Shown piece by piece: positions 12,290-25,229 of a stretch of DNA of 64,000 nucleotides. The DNA comes from Stictocephala bisonia. Taxonomy: Eukaryota > Arthropoda > Insecta > Hemiptera > Membracidae. The position numbers and the translations under genes are program-made. The DNA lies in NCBI GenBank assembly GCA_035578905.1, contig JAQJVL010000174.1, positions 793,253 through 857,252 on the forward strand, written 5' to 3'. The first letter of the stretch is position 1, and the number at the start of each line of letters is the position of its first letter. The notes beneath the pieces are model-generated. The model did no database searches and was not told the origin of the DNA. It saw only the letters and a program-made list of their open reading frames with translations.

Positions 12290-14780
12290 TAAGAATAACA
12301 CAACGAACGATAATTTAAACAATAAGTAAGGATAAAACAAACTTATACAGTGCATTACAGTTATTTTTTACCGTTTAACACTGTTGCGAAAGTTTATCTC
12401 CGACCGGAGCTTGAAGGCGGAAGTAAGGCACACCCGTAATGTAAGTCAGCTCAGCGGTGGAACGATCCCTCCACTGCTGAAACCTCTCGCGCGCTAAATA
12501 TAAACTACAAGTCGCAATCTGTCCAGCCTAATTATTGTACAGTACTCAACGACTTCTATTTAAAAAGTAACTATAGTCATTTGCATAGGCTGTATAATGT
12601 TAAGTGAAGTGAAATCGTAAAGGAAACAACTCAAAGACCACCTGAAAAGAAAACTCTGGGCTGCCCATAGTTTAATAGAACTAAATTGGACGAATTTAAA
12701 TAATAAATATTAGACTCAAAATGGGTGTCACTAAACTGAAATTAATTGGGTGGGCTTTAGAATTAAAAACAAGTAATGTCACTGTTCGACTTGTGCATTT
12801 AAAAAATGTTTATACAGTATAAGACATTTTTTGTCTACAGTATAAAAGACATAATCCTACGGAATAATGCATTATCAGACTCTGATAAAAAGATCTTTAA
12901 ATACAAGGTGGTAAAATAAACACACATTTTTAATGTAAAAAATAACATCCTTAATAAACAATATTTTGATGTTTGAAACATGTAATTACCATAATTTTTA
13001 TTCATATATTTTGGATAAATAATTAATTAATAAAGACTCAATTCAGTTTATTGTTATGCAAGTACGCTGACTATGTAATTCAATTTTGCGTGCATTCTCG
13101 GTGCGTTCTTCATCAGAATCTGTCTGGGTAAATATCACACATTACATATGCAATCCCGACATTTCCCTGATAAAACACTTACACTCCTGGGATATTTACA
13201 TAGTTTGTGTTTGGTTTTAGACTCGGAAATACTCTAAAATGAAAATAATAACTAATGAAAAGAAATTGTAGAATTAAGTATAATAATTTACGTTTATTTT
13301 CCTAACTGTTTACCTCAAAATAGCTCTAGCCCAGATTTAACAACGAACCTCCGGATATATATATATTTTTTTAATTTCATATATTTTATATTACAGCATT
13401 ATACAGTATTTAGAATTACAAATTTGTAGTGTTTCAATTTACCATACTTTGATACTGTACTACAAAATACAATATTTTTATTTAGTGTGATTTATATTTT
13501 TTAGAGGTTTATATTATATTTAGTTTATTTTCGTATTAAGTTAATTTTATGATTAGAAGCGTAACTGTTTCAATATTGATTTCTACAAATTGTGATTTGT
13601 CTTTTAGTGTGTTAAAAATTTTTAATAAATTGTCCCTTTTAATTTAATTTAAACTGACTAGTTCTAAGAAAACGAAAAAAGACAACTTTATCTCAAAACG
13701 TGTTCATAAACTGGAATCATCCCCAGGAAACCAACCCCCACCCCCCACCGAAGACCTGAAATATTTGCAGACAGAAACATCCGCAAAAAACGTAAATCGT
13801 CATTGCGAAACTTTTCTATAAAATAAAGTACATTTTTTGAATTTTATTGTTTAGAATTAATTATGTATACAAGTACGTTTTGTGAACGATAGAATCAGAA
13901 ATAGCCTTATCATAATTTATACGATAAGTGTATCGTTAATATGCTTGTAGTCTGCACAAATTTCGAACTTTCAACAATTCTAAAAGTTCCCTAAAAATGT
14001 TATTTTAAGTCTTGTCACTTGCTTCGCTACGGAGTGGATCTCTACGCTTTCTTATCCTTCTCTCCGTGGTCCTCTGTAAACCATCACATCAGTTTAAACC
14101 TTAGCCTGCTGCCGTTCTCATTGATAAGAAGGTTTTACTGTCTAGATTCTAGAAAGTCTTCTGTAGGATGGTGCAAGTTAATGCAATGACGTCAGAGTTG
14201 GTAGAAATTATTTTAAATACTTTTCACAGTGAAAACCAAAGTAGCCAAACTCTCGTGTCCTCGTGTCGTGTTTTTTTTTTTTTTTATCGGTTGTTTGAAA
14301 TAAATGATTATATTAAATTATTTCCAATGTCACTCTTATGGCCAAAAAACATGTAGAAGGGCTGCTCCTACCCCTTGGTAATGGAATTTCAAGAAGTCTT
14401 TGTTAGAGGGTCTCTATAGTAAAAACCTGACTATAAATTCCCTCTAAATTTCATCAAAATCCCTTGGGTGGTTCCGGAGACTTCGTGAATCAGTAAGTAC
14501 ATCGTTTTTGGACTATATCATTAATTTTATCACAAAGATACATTTTCTCATCCAATTCTTAATTTTGCGTCTTAAATTATCAGCTGTTTTTGTGGTCCAT
14601 TGTGGAGCCCTAGTGTAGTCCCATGTAATGCAGTTTAAACCATCTGTGGTACTAATTACTGGCACAAATATGTTTGATGGGAAATATAATTGTAAGTATT
14701 ATAATTAATTATTATTTATTAATATTATAAGTTGATAATATTATCTTTTAAATATGAACTGTATATAGACTGTTGTTTGA
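12290..14780. other. Non-coding AT-rich sequence
   Basis: No coding exon was recognised. Around 14390-14500 a short block ('aaatttcatcaaaatccctt', 'tggttccggagacttcgtga') resembles the 3' part of dispersed repeat elements, but no second copy is in the window. Confidence 0.45.
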
Positions 14781-14789
14781 TGTTTTAAA

Positions 14790-15000
14790 CTCACTGAGGT
14801 GCGTACAGGAGTCTCCCCACGGCTCAAGGTTGGAATGGGGAGCAAACATTATTATATAGATGTGGGGGAGGGGTGACCTCTGTCCACCCTTCAGTGGGGG
14901 AGGCTGGACACAAGACTACCCTAAATAAAAAAGAGAAAGGTCAGCCGGAGACATCACAGAAGTTGGATCAAAATCCAGTTTTAGTTACCATATGTATGCA
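14790..15000 (+). repeat. Dispersed repeat family B, copy 2
   Basis: Second copy of the unit at 9495-9700, diverged but in the same order and orientation. Confidence 0.6.
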
Positions 15001-15944
15001 ATCCAGTGGTTAGATATGCTAGCGTTGAAAACTGGATTTACAATCCAGATTTACTCGATAAAAATATTTATGAATGGTAAAAACCTTATATAAGGTGAAA
15101 CAGTTTTTTGTCAATCCAACTCCTCCCTTATTTTTTAACTAATTTAAACGGTTTAGGAGTCAAAAGATTTGCCTCTGTTCGTATTTGTGAAACAAGGTCT
15201 TAATTATTCAATACTTTTAATATGAAGGGCACGGGAAGCCCTCAAAGTACGTTTTTCGGCCATAAGAATGATATAGAGAGAAATTTAAATGAATCGAAAC
15301 GTAACAGCTGTTCAAATGTAAATAATGATTTCCAAAATTTTTTAACAGCTGTTTAAATGTAAACAACGGTGTTTGTAATATTGAAGAGGTTAGTTCTTTC
15401 ATAATGTTAAACCAGGGAGGGTTGTAGGCATGGTTTAAGTGGTCATTTAATGCAGATTTTTTAATCTAATTAATCTTCAGCTGTTAAACAAAAATAAATG
15501 GAATGTACACGTTTTTAACGAGCACAGTGAGCGACAGGGTTTGCACGTGTAGCATGCAGGGGTGTCCCCTAGTCATCATATCACTTTTGACTGAGGGACT
15601 AAACTCACCCTCAGCTAAATTACCTCCTTATCTTAAGTGTTGCATGTTTGGGCCTCAATGTTGTTTTGGAAACTCAAGAGTTCTACTGGTGTCATTGTCC
15701 TTGACCAGTTGGAAGTCTATGGGGCTGGATCTGGGAGGTACCGTGAGCCCCATATTTAAAAGAAAATCAAAATTACAGCATATTTAAAACTTTACGTCAT
15801 AAATTATAGATCGGATTTTACCTAGTGAGCCTCTCTTGATAGGCAAGGTGCGAAAGGACAATCATTGTAGATAAGTTTAATGAAACGAGATATTTTTTAC
15901 AAGTATGCCGCTTATATTACGACCTACTGAAAACACTAGTGCGA

Positions 15945-16040
15945 GAGAGATGCACTGAGTGGTGGAAGTGAGAGAGAGAACTCTCCCTACTGTATAAATC
16001 CATTTAATGTCGACATGAAAACTAGGTAGCCGGTAGGTTG
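15945..16040. repeat. Dispersed repeat family D, copy 2
   Basis: Second copy of the unit at 12030-12170, sharing 'gatgcactgagtggtggaag' and 'ttaatgtcgacatg'. Confidence 0.65.
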
Positions 16041-16349
16041 CTCATTTTATATTTCACTAGTACTTTCTCACGAACAGTAACAAAACTACACAATCTTATT
16101 TTAAATTGCTAAAAAAATAATGTTTCTTTTTACGCTCATAAAATTTAGCTTCCAAAAACTTAATAATAATTGCCATATTATGTTAGGCAAATGTAAAACT
16201 GACCCGCATCAATTAATCGTCGATCCGTCCCAAGTTACTTCAAATCAGCGTTAAACAATCGACACTCGTGTGATTACCCTTCATCAACAATTATGTGTTT
16301 AGTGTTCCGAGAGTAGAGATGTAGTGTCATTAACCGCCATCAGAATATG

Positions 16350-17485
16350 CTGATTACAATTATTTTACAAATGGGGCAAGTATTTCAAGAGTTAATCAAA
16401 TAAAGGATCTGGGGATATTTTTAGACTCAAAATTGTCTTTCAGTTTACATATAGAAAAATGTGTGTCTTCTGCAAATAAGATCTTGGGCTTTATTTTTAG
16501 ACAGGGAGCAAATTTTAAAAATTTAAAAACTTTGGTAACATTGTATAAGTCCTTGGTTAGGTCGAGATTAGAGAATTCAGTACTTATATGGAACCCAATC
16601 CATATGACTTATGAAGAAAGTTTGGAGAAAATACAAAAAAGATTTTTACTCTACTTATTTTTTAAGAAATTTAATATTTATACCTTTTTAGTTCCATATA
16701 ATGAGTTATTGCGTCTGTTTGGGTTTGAGAGTCTCAGACTGAGGAGAAGGGTACTAGAACTCATGTTCTTGTATAAATTGGTCCGGGGAAAAATAGACGA
16801 CGCAGCAAGTCTGGGTGCAGTTTGTTTCAGAGTACAAAATTTTAATAGTAGAAATAAATTAATTTTTAATATACCTTATTGCCGAACGGTCATGCATTCC
16901 TCCTCGCCGCTGTTGTGGATGATGAGATCATATAACTCAATAATGGGCAATAAAATCGATATTTTCAATGATACTATCACAAGTTATAAGAACAATTGCA
17001 TGAGTTATTTATTGTGATTCTGGAATAAATGAATTATTTATTGTATTTGCTTTTTATCTATTCTTTTATTTATATTATTAATTTTATTGTGATTTTGTTA
17101 TACTTAAATTATTATTGTATTTGCTTTATATCTATTCGTTGTTTATATTATTAATGTTATTGTTATTCTGGTATAATTGAATTATTTTTTGTATTGGCTT
17201 TTTATCTATTCAATTTGTCTATATTGTTATTTTTGATGCATATATTTTTTGTTTGAGGCATGAATTTGTTAACAAGTAGCTTAGTTTAATTTCCTGAATT
17301 AACTTATTTGATTGTTGTGTTTGCTGTTACTTTATTTATTTCATAGTGTTTATTTGATTTATAGTTTATGGTTTTTGTATTTTTCATGAAGACCCACAAT
17401 GGACACTTTGTTTAGTAGTACTGCTTTCATTGTAATTGGGTTCAACCTGTAATGAAGCAAGTAAATAAAATAAAATAAATAAATC
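16350..17485 (+). mobile_element. 5'-truncated LINE with 3' UTR and A-rich tail
   Basis: The coding remnant (to 17017) is followed by a T-rich UTR with internally repeated 'ttgtatttgctttttatcta' blocks (17041, 17116, 17190). Next comes 'gacccacaatggacacttt' and a 'aaataaaataaataaat' tail ending near 17485. The 5' end is truncated close to 16350. Confidence 0.8.
16353..17017 (+). pseudogene. LINE reverse transcriptase, C-terminal remnant
   Basis: One frame runs from about 16353, reading 'NQIKDLGIFLDSKLSFSLHI', to a TGA at 17015-17017. Recognised elements are the thumb-entry motif 'KDLGIFLDSKLSF', then 'SLVRSRLENSVLIWNP' (the 'LEYaspIWsP' block of Jockey/CR1-type enzymes), 'LEKIQKRFLLYL' and a C-terminal 'FNSRNKLIFNIPYCRT'. 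Upstream palm motifs, including the YADD catalytic box, are absent. The frame is intact over about 220 residues, so the insertion is fairly young, but the copy is dead on arrival through 5' truncation. It differs clearly in sequence from the LINE at 10945-11875, so two families are present. Confidence 0.85.
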
Positions 17486-17737
17486 ACTATGGAATTAGAC
17501 TGGACACCCTCGTGGTAATAACGTCCCTTGATAAATTAAGAAGGACTCACTTAGCACATTCTTTATCCTAGGAGAATACTATATAATGAACCTGACTGGG
17601 ACATAAATAACTTTATACCAGGGGACCCTCCTGCACGCTTCACATGACATTCCGTCCCTCGCGTCGTTCTTTCACCTTGGCCAACTTGGCACTACATTAA
17701 AGCAGGAGTACTATTTAAAGCAACAGAAGAAATAAAT

Positions 17738-18275
17738 GGTTCCCAAGAATTTGCACAAACGTTCCCCCATATTAAACACACAATTTTGTGAAAATTACCA
17801 GTTTGATCCCTAAATATGTTTTTTGTCATAACTAAAAAAAAAGTCAAGTTAGAGGCAATCGAGTTTTACTGAAATATTTTAAATTGTAATTTACACCTTT
17901 TCTGATAGTTTAATTAAAATCGTTAAAGCTGTTTTTGAGAAAAGTCCATTTTAGTGTTTTTTGCCAATACAAATTTTAAAAACTAAAATTTCTAAAAGTA
18001 AAAACACAATCTGGAGATATGGGCTAAATATACCTACGTACCAAATGTCATAAACATTGATCCATTCTTTTGGTCTCCAGCGAACTCAACATACACACAG
18101 ACCGGCACACATACTAACAGACATAAAACATGTTTTTCGAAAAAAAAAACAAACACTTTTTTGGGTTCAGATGACCCTAAAATGGATTTTTAGACCAACT
18201 AGTAAAAAAAGTTTTTTTGACTATTGCAATACAGCTTTCTCTAAGCTAATGCATATGGGAGAAAGTAAAATATAG
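17738..18275 (+). repeat. Dispersed repeat family A, copy 2
   Basis: Full-length relative of 62515-63005, starting near 'aagaatttgcacaaac' and 'catattaaacacac' and ending 'ctctaagctaatgcatatgg'. The ORF-like stretch at 18057-18275 reads the CA/GACA-rich part of the repeat and is not a gene. Confidence 0.75.
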
Positions 18276-18854
18276 TACTGTTTTTTAACAGCTGTTTTTT
18301 GATTAAGTGAAAAAATCATATGGTTTTAAATCCACACGAAAAATGCACAAGGTTTACACTAGCATTCATAAACAGCTATTATTTGTATTGATAAAAACAC
18401 TGTACTGATAAAAAATCATTTATTCTTGTAGGAACAGTTGGATTACGCCCAGGTTATGTTTTTAATTTCTGATACCAGAAATTAAACTTAATTAATTTCC
18501 TACCATCTTTGCCCTGATGGTATAAATTAATCCAACCAAGTTATCTTGTCTTCTGCTTAGTTCGAGAAATTTAGTGGGGACAGATTTGCGTACAGAATTA
18601 ATATACAGCTAACCCAACAAAATCAAATATACAGGGTATCCACAAAAGAATTCCGAAGTTTTGAGGTTAATTTTTTTAGTGTAACTAAAAATTAATCTAT
18701 CTAATGTTTTATACATGTCTAAAAAGTATTATAGTACAAACCTATTTAACAGTGATAAAAATTTGGGCCCCGTCAGTGGTTATTCCACCTTTATGGATGA
18801 TTTATCGTACCACGAATTCTAATTCAATTACACGCAAATGCTAGGGTTAGCAAA

Positions 18855-18990
18855 TCATATTTAGGGGGAGGGGAGTCGCAGCCTCTGACTACCCCCCAGA
18901 GGATAGGGGCAAAGATTGACCTAAAATAAACATGTGGAAATGACTATACAGAAACTGTCAAGTGAATAGCTCTATTGGAAGGACCAGCCA
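18855..18990 (+). repeat. Dispersed repeat family B, weak third copy
   Basis: Shares 'gggggaggggag', 'gaccta' followed by 'aataaac', and the preceding C-rich block with family B. Diverged. Confidence 0.35.
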
Positions 18991-19944
18991 TGAAGCAGTT
19001 AATACAAATATGAAATACTGATAATAAACTGATGAAAGATTTTTTCCAATATCTTAACATTTAAATTCAAACCATTTTTATTTTTATAAACGAATATAAA
19101 TGTATTGTAAAATTTGTATTTTCAATATTTTTCAAACAAAATATTTATAAAAAAAATTACACGTTTATCATTCTAATGATTATTAAAACTATTAGTTTTA
19201 TTCTATGATAAATATTAGGAGGTAAAGTGATTTTGTTATTTTAAACTCATTTGACTCATGTGAAATAATATTAGTTGGACAGTTAAAATATTTTATAAAT
19301 TTGATTAAATTGTAGCTTACACTAAAAATTGCATGCACAGTAATAAATGAAATGTAAAAATACATAATTTTTCGAAAAGAAACCTTTGTATTTGGAAAAG
19401 CTAAGAATGAACGTAGGGCATTCTATTGTCGCTTTTTAAGTTAAATTTATACTTCGTAGAACAATTTCTTATAAGTAATACGTTAATGCCGAGAGAATAA
19501 AGAAACAGAGGTCGCATCGAATTGGTCCGCTAAACGTGTGTCGAGTAGTTATTTCTCCAGTGTACCATGCTATGGCAGGGTCAGCACGTTGTTAAACCTT
19601 CCCTTTATACCCCACATTCTTAAGGATAAACTAATAATTTGTAGAACTTATTTATAAATATGCACATTAGTTGCCACTGAGCCGTTCGTAGTGGCTATAA
19701 GAAAGGAACCTCTGTTTCTTTCTTATCTGTGTTAACGCTCGGAACATAGTTTTTCTCAGACTAATCGCCCACCCTTTAACCTTTGATATTTTACCTTTTC
19801 TAACACTTCCTATCCACAATTTCCGATTCCATTAGGCCTATATCCACCAATCTTCGCGATACACCCCGCTCCTGTGTTCACACTGGTACTTTTGGAAACT
19901 CAATGAACATCCAAACATTTCGACATTAATAAAACAATATCGCC

Positions 19945-19948
<4 letters not shown>
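18990..19948. other. AT-rich non-coding sequence
   Basis: No gene recognised. A more GC-rich block at 19730-19880 has no clear open frame. Confidence 0.45.

Positions 19949-19985
<37 letters not shown>
19949..19985. repeat. Long poly-A tract
   Basis: About 37 A in a row, prone to length error in assembly. It could be a retroposon tail, but no recognisable body precedes it. Confidence 0.85.
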
Positions 19986-19986
<1 letters not shown>

Positions 19987-20254
19987 ACTGTAAATATATA
20001 CAGCTGATTCCAAAATTAAGTTACATAAAGTGTTGCAATGCGTCAAAATCACCCCAAGATTCCACAAAGGAGAAGAATTAAAACTAAAACTTCGTTGACA
20101 CCCTTTGTTCATTTTGAGGGAACTATAGACTTTCTGTTGTTGCTTTGTTTGTCACAAAGCAACAAAGAAGTAATTCGTTTTTATGATGGTTTTGTTTTGA
20201 GTATATGCATTGCTCCAACGAGAAAAATATGTTTTTAATGGGCATTCTTTTAAA

Positions 20255-20490
20255 TAATAATAATAGTAATTTATTTTCTCAAAAAAACACATGTATAATT
20301 CAAACAACATTGCATACCATTTCAACATACATTACAGCATACCAAACAAAATATTACTTAACTTACTTAACACACAAAGAATTAAGCCAAGCAGATATAA
20401 ATGTTTATTGAAGTACTGTTCCATTGAGAAAATAAACGAGTAACTCTCCAAGGCAATGCCTGAAGGGAGGTATTTATATAAAAAAATTAA
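20255..20490 (-). mobile_element. Probable LINE 3' end, minus strand
   Basis: On the minus strand the segment ends 'gagaaaataaattactatta' followed by ATT repeats, the look of a LINE 3' UTR and tail. The upstream part reads 'ggcattgccttggagagtta'. No coding part was recognised. Confidence 0.4.
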
Positions 20491-20734
20491 AAACATTCTC
20501 AAGTAAGTATTACATTTTTAATAAGTATTAAATTTAATAGTGCAATATAAAAATATCAAGATAGACAGCTTTTGTTACTTAAAATCAATAAAGATTTATT
20601 TTTTAACTTTAGTGTTTTAGATTATTTCCAAACCTAACAAAGACTACATAGCTAATCTGTGGTAAATTTTATTTTGTTTTGTTGGTATTCCAATCAATCT
20701 CTCTCCTCGGCCTTTGGAATCGCCCAACATCTCC

Positions 20735-20880
20735 ACACGTCTCTGAATCAGCTGTGCATAAAACATGACGTCACAAGGCTCACTTTGATGAACAGCTGAT
20801 CACTTTATGAAGACACTCCAAACGCTAAAGGCACTCAATAGTGCCTACCCCGAGTTTTAAGAGGGGATGAAAAGGGAAGG
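20735..20880. repeat. Dispersed repeat with CAGCTG sites, copy 2
   Basis: Second copy of the unit at 5805-5945; both CAGCTG sites are kept. Confidence 0.6.
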
Positions 20881-20884
20881 GTGT

Positions 20885-22140
20885 AGGAAGACTTTGATAA
20901 ACACCTTGACATTTTTTTCCTCATATTTTGATTTTCCGAGTGTTTAAAACTCCTTAAGTTACTAAATTTCTAAACTATCGACAGGTGACGGAAATATTTT
21001 CATTTTGTAGGGAAGAACACATAAATATTTATTATTTTGTATGTGGAAGCACAGTAAAAAATCCTTCTTTTTACAGTTACAGTTAACTTTTACAGTTAAC
21101 GACGGTGCATCTTGTAAAAGGCCTTTTAATCTAATGTTTAAACCGTCATGATTTCAAAGTATTTCAGAAAACTCTTTCATCAAGTAAATATGGCGTAAGC
21201 TAACATATGTTAAATAACAAATTATATGCGCTTTTAAAATTTGTGTGGTATTTTGATGTATATAGGCTACACTGTATCTTTATATAGTTTAATAAAGGAA
21301 AAACTCATTGTTTCGGTATTATAATTAATACTTTTGTAATAAGCTCTTATGATTACCCTAAACAATTGTTGCTTTTTTTCTTTTGTCCATATTGTTTGCA
21401 TTCTCTTACTTTAAACTTCCTTCCTTTCCTTAGATCAGATTGATTCTTTCTTCGTTTTTGGGTTTCTTCTTGGTCAACTTAAAATTTGATCACGTTAACT
21501 CAAGTAGTCTATATAATGGTTTATTTTTGGGGTTGGCGTTTCACTTTATTAATCTTGAAAGCTACTTTTCATGTATTTCTTTTACTCACAAGTTATATTT
21601 CATAAACGGATTTACTTTACAAGACAAATAAGAGTATTAAAACCCATTAAATATTCTACATATCATCAATTATTTTATATGAAATTTAGAACTACAATTT
21701 TTCATAACAAGGAAGTATTTTAAATATGAATCAATCCAAATTGTATGATAATATTAAAATGGTTATATTAAATGAATTTACATTGTTTGATTAAAAAAAG
21801 ATTTAATAATGAAAATAATAATTAATTAAGCACTATGGTCAGAATCGTAGACGAGCAAACATTTTAACAGCGCTATTAATTTTAGTAAATTTTAATCACT
21901 TTTATTTTGCGAATATCAAAACTAAAATGACTTAATTTTATTCAGAGTCACGCACTTAACCAGAAGATCTAAATTATTGCGTCAAACATTCTGTTAGTGA
22001 AATTTTTAATCACTTATTATTCAAATATGAATATTGATCTAAATTAACTATCCAGAATTACTCAGTACCCAGTACTGTATTTATAAAAAATCTTAGCTTA
22101 ATATTATAATAGTAAACCAAGGTTTTTTAAAAACCTATTT
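20885..22140. other. AT-rich non-coding sequence
   Basis: No coding region or repeat recognised. Confidence 0.5.
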
Positions 22141-22148
22141 GGTGTTAG

Positions 22149-22343
22149 TAGGTTACATACAAAAACACCAGTTGGTAACACTGCTTGGTGTGTTTTCATT
22201 ACAACTCAATCTGAGGCAATGTTTGTAGACCTTGATTGCCTCGCTTAAACATTTACGTGTGTTAACTGGAAACGATAATCAAATTCTCTTAGTGAATACA
22301 GAGTGTATTAATTAAATTAACCTAAATTTATCTGTTTAGTGAG
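22149..22343 (+). repeat. 195-bp dispersed repeat, copy 2
   Basis: Nearly identical to 8447-8641. The sequences diverge immediately after 'ctgtttagtgag', which fixes the right boundary. Confidence 0.85.
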
Positions 22344-22349
22344 AAATAA

Positions 22350-23565
22350 AATATAAATTTAGTTCAAATTAATTAATACTTTGTATTCACAAAGAGAATT
22401 TTACTTATCTTTCCCTGTTAACACTGTAAACGTGAACTTGAAGCTTTATGTACATTCAATTTGACCATTTACATTTATTGTATTTCTGTGAAGTAGGCAA
22501 ATTATTGAACAAAAACTTGAGAAGGAAACTCTTCAATTCTCGTAATGCTCAAAAACCTCCTCAAAGTTTGGCCTTTGCTTTTTTATTACCGCCGAGTTTT
22601 TTTAACAACCTCAGCAACGCCTGTCGACTCAATTATGAATTTAAAATAACGAACAAATACGCCTTTATCGGTTACTATACAGTAATAGTAGGGTAGATAC
22701 ATTTTAGCTCTGGCTTGGGGGTAAACTTTTAGGGTTTTAAAATTTTTTAAACTATGAGGTATTTCAAAATTCATTGAACTTATCAAATTTGGTTAAATTA
22801 GTAGCTTTTCAACTCCCAGGCTGTAGAATGGTCGTTTAAGTGAAACATTATATCCTTGACCAACAATGTTGCTATAACTGCCACCTTATTGGATTTAACT
22901 CTCCATAACGCTAATATTAGTTCAAAATAAATATTATAGTTTTATTTTTGTACGTAAAAATTTAAACGTGACTTTCTTTTGAAGAACACAGAATTATTTA
23001 GATCGTCTTGAGGTTATATTAAATCTCACTCCCTTTTTTATTTATAATTATTTTTTTTTTTATTTTTTCTTATCCAAACAAGTATTGTTCTAATATATTT
23101 TTATTCAATAAACCACAAACAGTTGGAACACTTGAAATCTAACCTCAGAGGGGAACTAGTCCCACTTATCCTATAAAGCACGAACACATTTTAAATGCGT
23201 ATTTTTATAAATATAAGCATGACTGTTTACTGCCAAACGCTGGCGTCACATCGTGATATACGCGATTCCTGTTAGAGTAGCGGGGAAGAGAGATAAAACT
23301 GCCACTGTTGTTCAACTCACAGAATTGTTTGAGGAAGGACAGACGACAACCGGCCTTCTGATTGTCGAGGGAGTTGCACGTAGTTCCAAACCAGGTAGAG
23401 GGACGGAGGCTCGACGGTAACAAATTTATTCACTGGAGAAGACTTTAAATAGAATTATAACGATAAATGTCAAGAGAACTGACTGGACCCGTTGTATTCT
23501 AAATTCTAAAGTCATCATAAATAGTTAATTGGGCATTTATAAGCCAGTTATCAATATTTTTTTAG
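22350..23565. other. Non-coding sequence
   Basis: Short open frames on both strands but no recognisable domain. The segment 23205-23423 is more GC-rich and open on the minus strand for 72 codons, but resembles nothing I know. Confidence 0.4.
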
Positions 23566-23621
23566 GCCATGGCACCCCCATTATGTAACCCTATATGTGG
23601 GGGTTCTAGAACACACCAACT

Positions 23622-23757
23622 GTACGTGTATGGGTGGGCGGGTGGGCCAACACCACTGTATGTGTATGGGTGGGCGGGTGGGCCAATACCACTGTGTGTG
23701 TATGGGTGGGTGGGTGGGCCAATACCATTGTACGTGTATGGGTGGGCGGGTGGGTCA
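23622..23757 (+). repeat. 36-bp tandem repeat, about 4 copies
   Basis: Units start at about 23622, 23658, 23694 and 23730, each containing 'gtgtatgggtgggcgggtgg' (GTGTG/GTACG variants) followed by 'gccaataccac'. The 36-bp unit keeps frame, so every frame yields a repetitive peptide. Single relatives in either orientation occur near 9300, 31080, 59990 and 63500. Confidence 0.88.
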
Positions 23758-24329
23758 GGTATATATATCCAATGTTCATGTTTAAAATTAAAATAATGTA
23801 AATGTTTTTTAGATTCGTGTTAAATTTGCAAAGTCAGACATGTCCCCTTAAACATACTAGGGGTAACTTTAATGGGGGAAATGATAAAGACTCTCATTGA
23901 AATCAAAATAGAAATAAACATTGCTAAATTATTGTGTGCTTAAGTTATGAATGAGTGTTTATTAAATGAGGTATTCGAGACAAATTATGTTATTGTTTAT
24001 GTTATTGAAATAATACTGTGAAGTTGTTTCAGCTTTTAATATATTATAAATTTAATAAATTATGAATGAGTGATGAAGCAGTATCTTTATAAATTTAGAA
24101 TATAAATCTAAATAATAAGCTTAGAGATAGTTAACTATATGTATTTTCAATATTCGAAGTTGATATGTCTTTTGATAAATTCGATTAAAAATTTATTTAG
24201 AATCTTCTGTACAATAGTTAAAATTATCCAGTATATTGCCAATCAACTAATTTTGTGATTGTCACAGTGATTGCTTGATTTTTCATTTCAGTAATTTCTT
24301 GACATTACTATTTTACAAAGTCATTTTAT

Positions 24330-24505
24330 TCAGTTGACTTAACAAGAAAAGCCCCACAAACCACACAGCTTTACCGGTGTAACACTTGAGATTTACAGGG
24401 CGTTCCTTGTATTTCCCTCGGGGTGGGGGATTTCATGCACCTTTGCACCAACCCCCTCGGTCCAAAAACGAATTCCAAACTTAACAATCGTTAATCTGAT
24501 TCGAA
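24330..24505. repeat. Dispersed repeat family C, copy 2
   Basis: Second copy of the unit at 10655-10870; sharing 'accggtgtaacacttgagat' and 'tatttccctcggggtggggg'. Confidence 0.7.
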
Positions 24506-24888
24506 AGGATTGTTAAATAAATCGTTAATCAATTTTATCCGTTACAATTTTTGAATAATGAAGAAAAACTTATTTATTACTGAATGATATCGTGGAGAAA
24601 GCACAACACTTTTTACAGTACACTAAATAATGAACTTGAAATCACTGTTTCTTGTTACAATGTTGGTATTATAGGTTGTAACTTATTAGAGACTTGATTG
24701 ATTTCATGTGTACTGTGTAGTCTAGACCTGGTAGTTAAGTGCAAGGTGTTAAGAGTAGATGTATCGTCTGTAATTTGATATCACGTTCACGATGAAGCGA
24801 TTCAATCCATGGAGGGATATGCCGTCCAACTGATAAGGGAAACCACTATATTGTTTACATTTGATATGAAACAGAAAACGCAATAGTA

Positions 24889-25229
24889 TATTTCATAACA
24901 AGAGTGGAAAGTGGGGTTTTGCATATTCGAGACCATATGTTTGAAGTGCGAGACTTCAAATGGTCGAGAACATACAAAACACTTTCACTCGAGTTTTGAA
25001 CGATACTTTTCACTACACTACGGAATAAAAACTCATTTTTGGAATGTTAACTGTTTATTAAATTAGAAACATGTTTTAAAAACAGGTGTTGTTGACTGTG
25101 GAAAATTTTCGGTTGTAAACAATGTTACTTTCGGTAGTAAACAATAGACAGCTGTTGAAAATATGATGTTTCACAGGTTGTAAACACATAACGAAAACAG
25201 CTGAACTCATAGTAGTGTAGTGAAAACAA
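24889..25229 (+). mobile_element. ~340-bp near-identical repeat with inner inverted repeats, copy 1
   Basis: Nearly identical to 35589-35946. Within it 'ttttcactacacta' (about 25006) is inverted at the right edge as 'tagtgtagtgaaaa' (ending 25228), so the right two-thirds looks like a MITE with ~14-bp termini. The left third carries a hairpin around 'tggtcgagaacatac'. Copy 1 lacks about 15 bp of that hairpin that copy 2 retains ('gtcgagcacttcgaa'). Confidence 0.8.

Noticed and set aside
18057..18275. Open frame with His/Thr-rich segment
   Set aside because: Part of dispersed repeat family A; the same peptide-like stretch appears in the other copies with stops or shifts.
23569..23796. Gly/Trp/Tyr-rich open frame (YVYGWAGG repeats)
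   Set aside because: This is the 36-bp tandem repeat read in frame; another frame is equally open.
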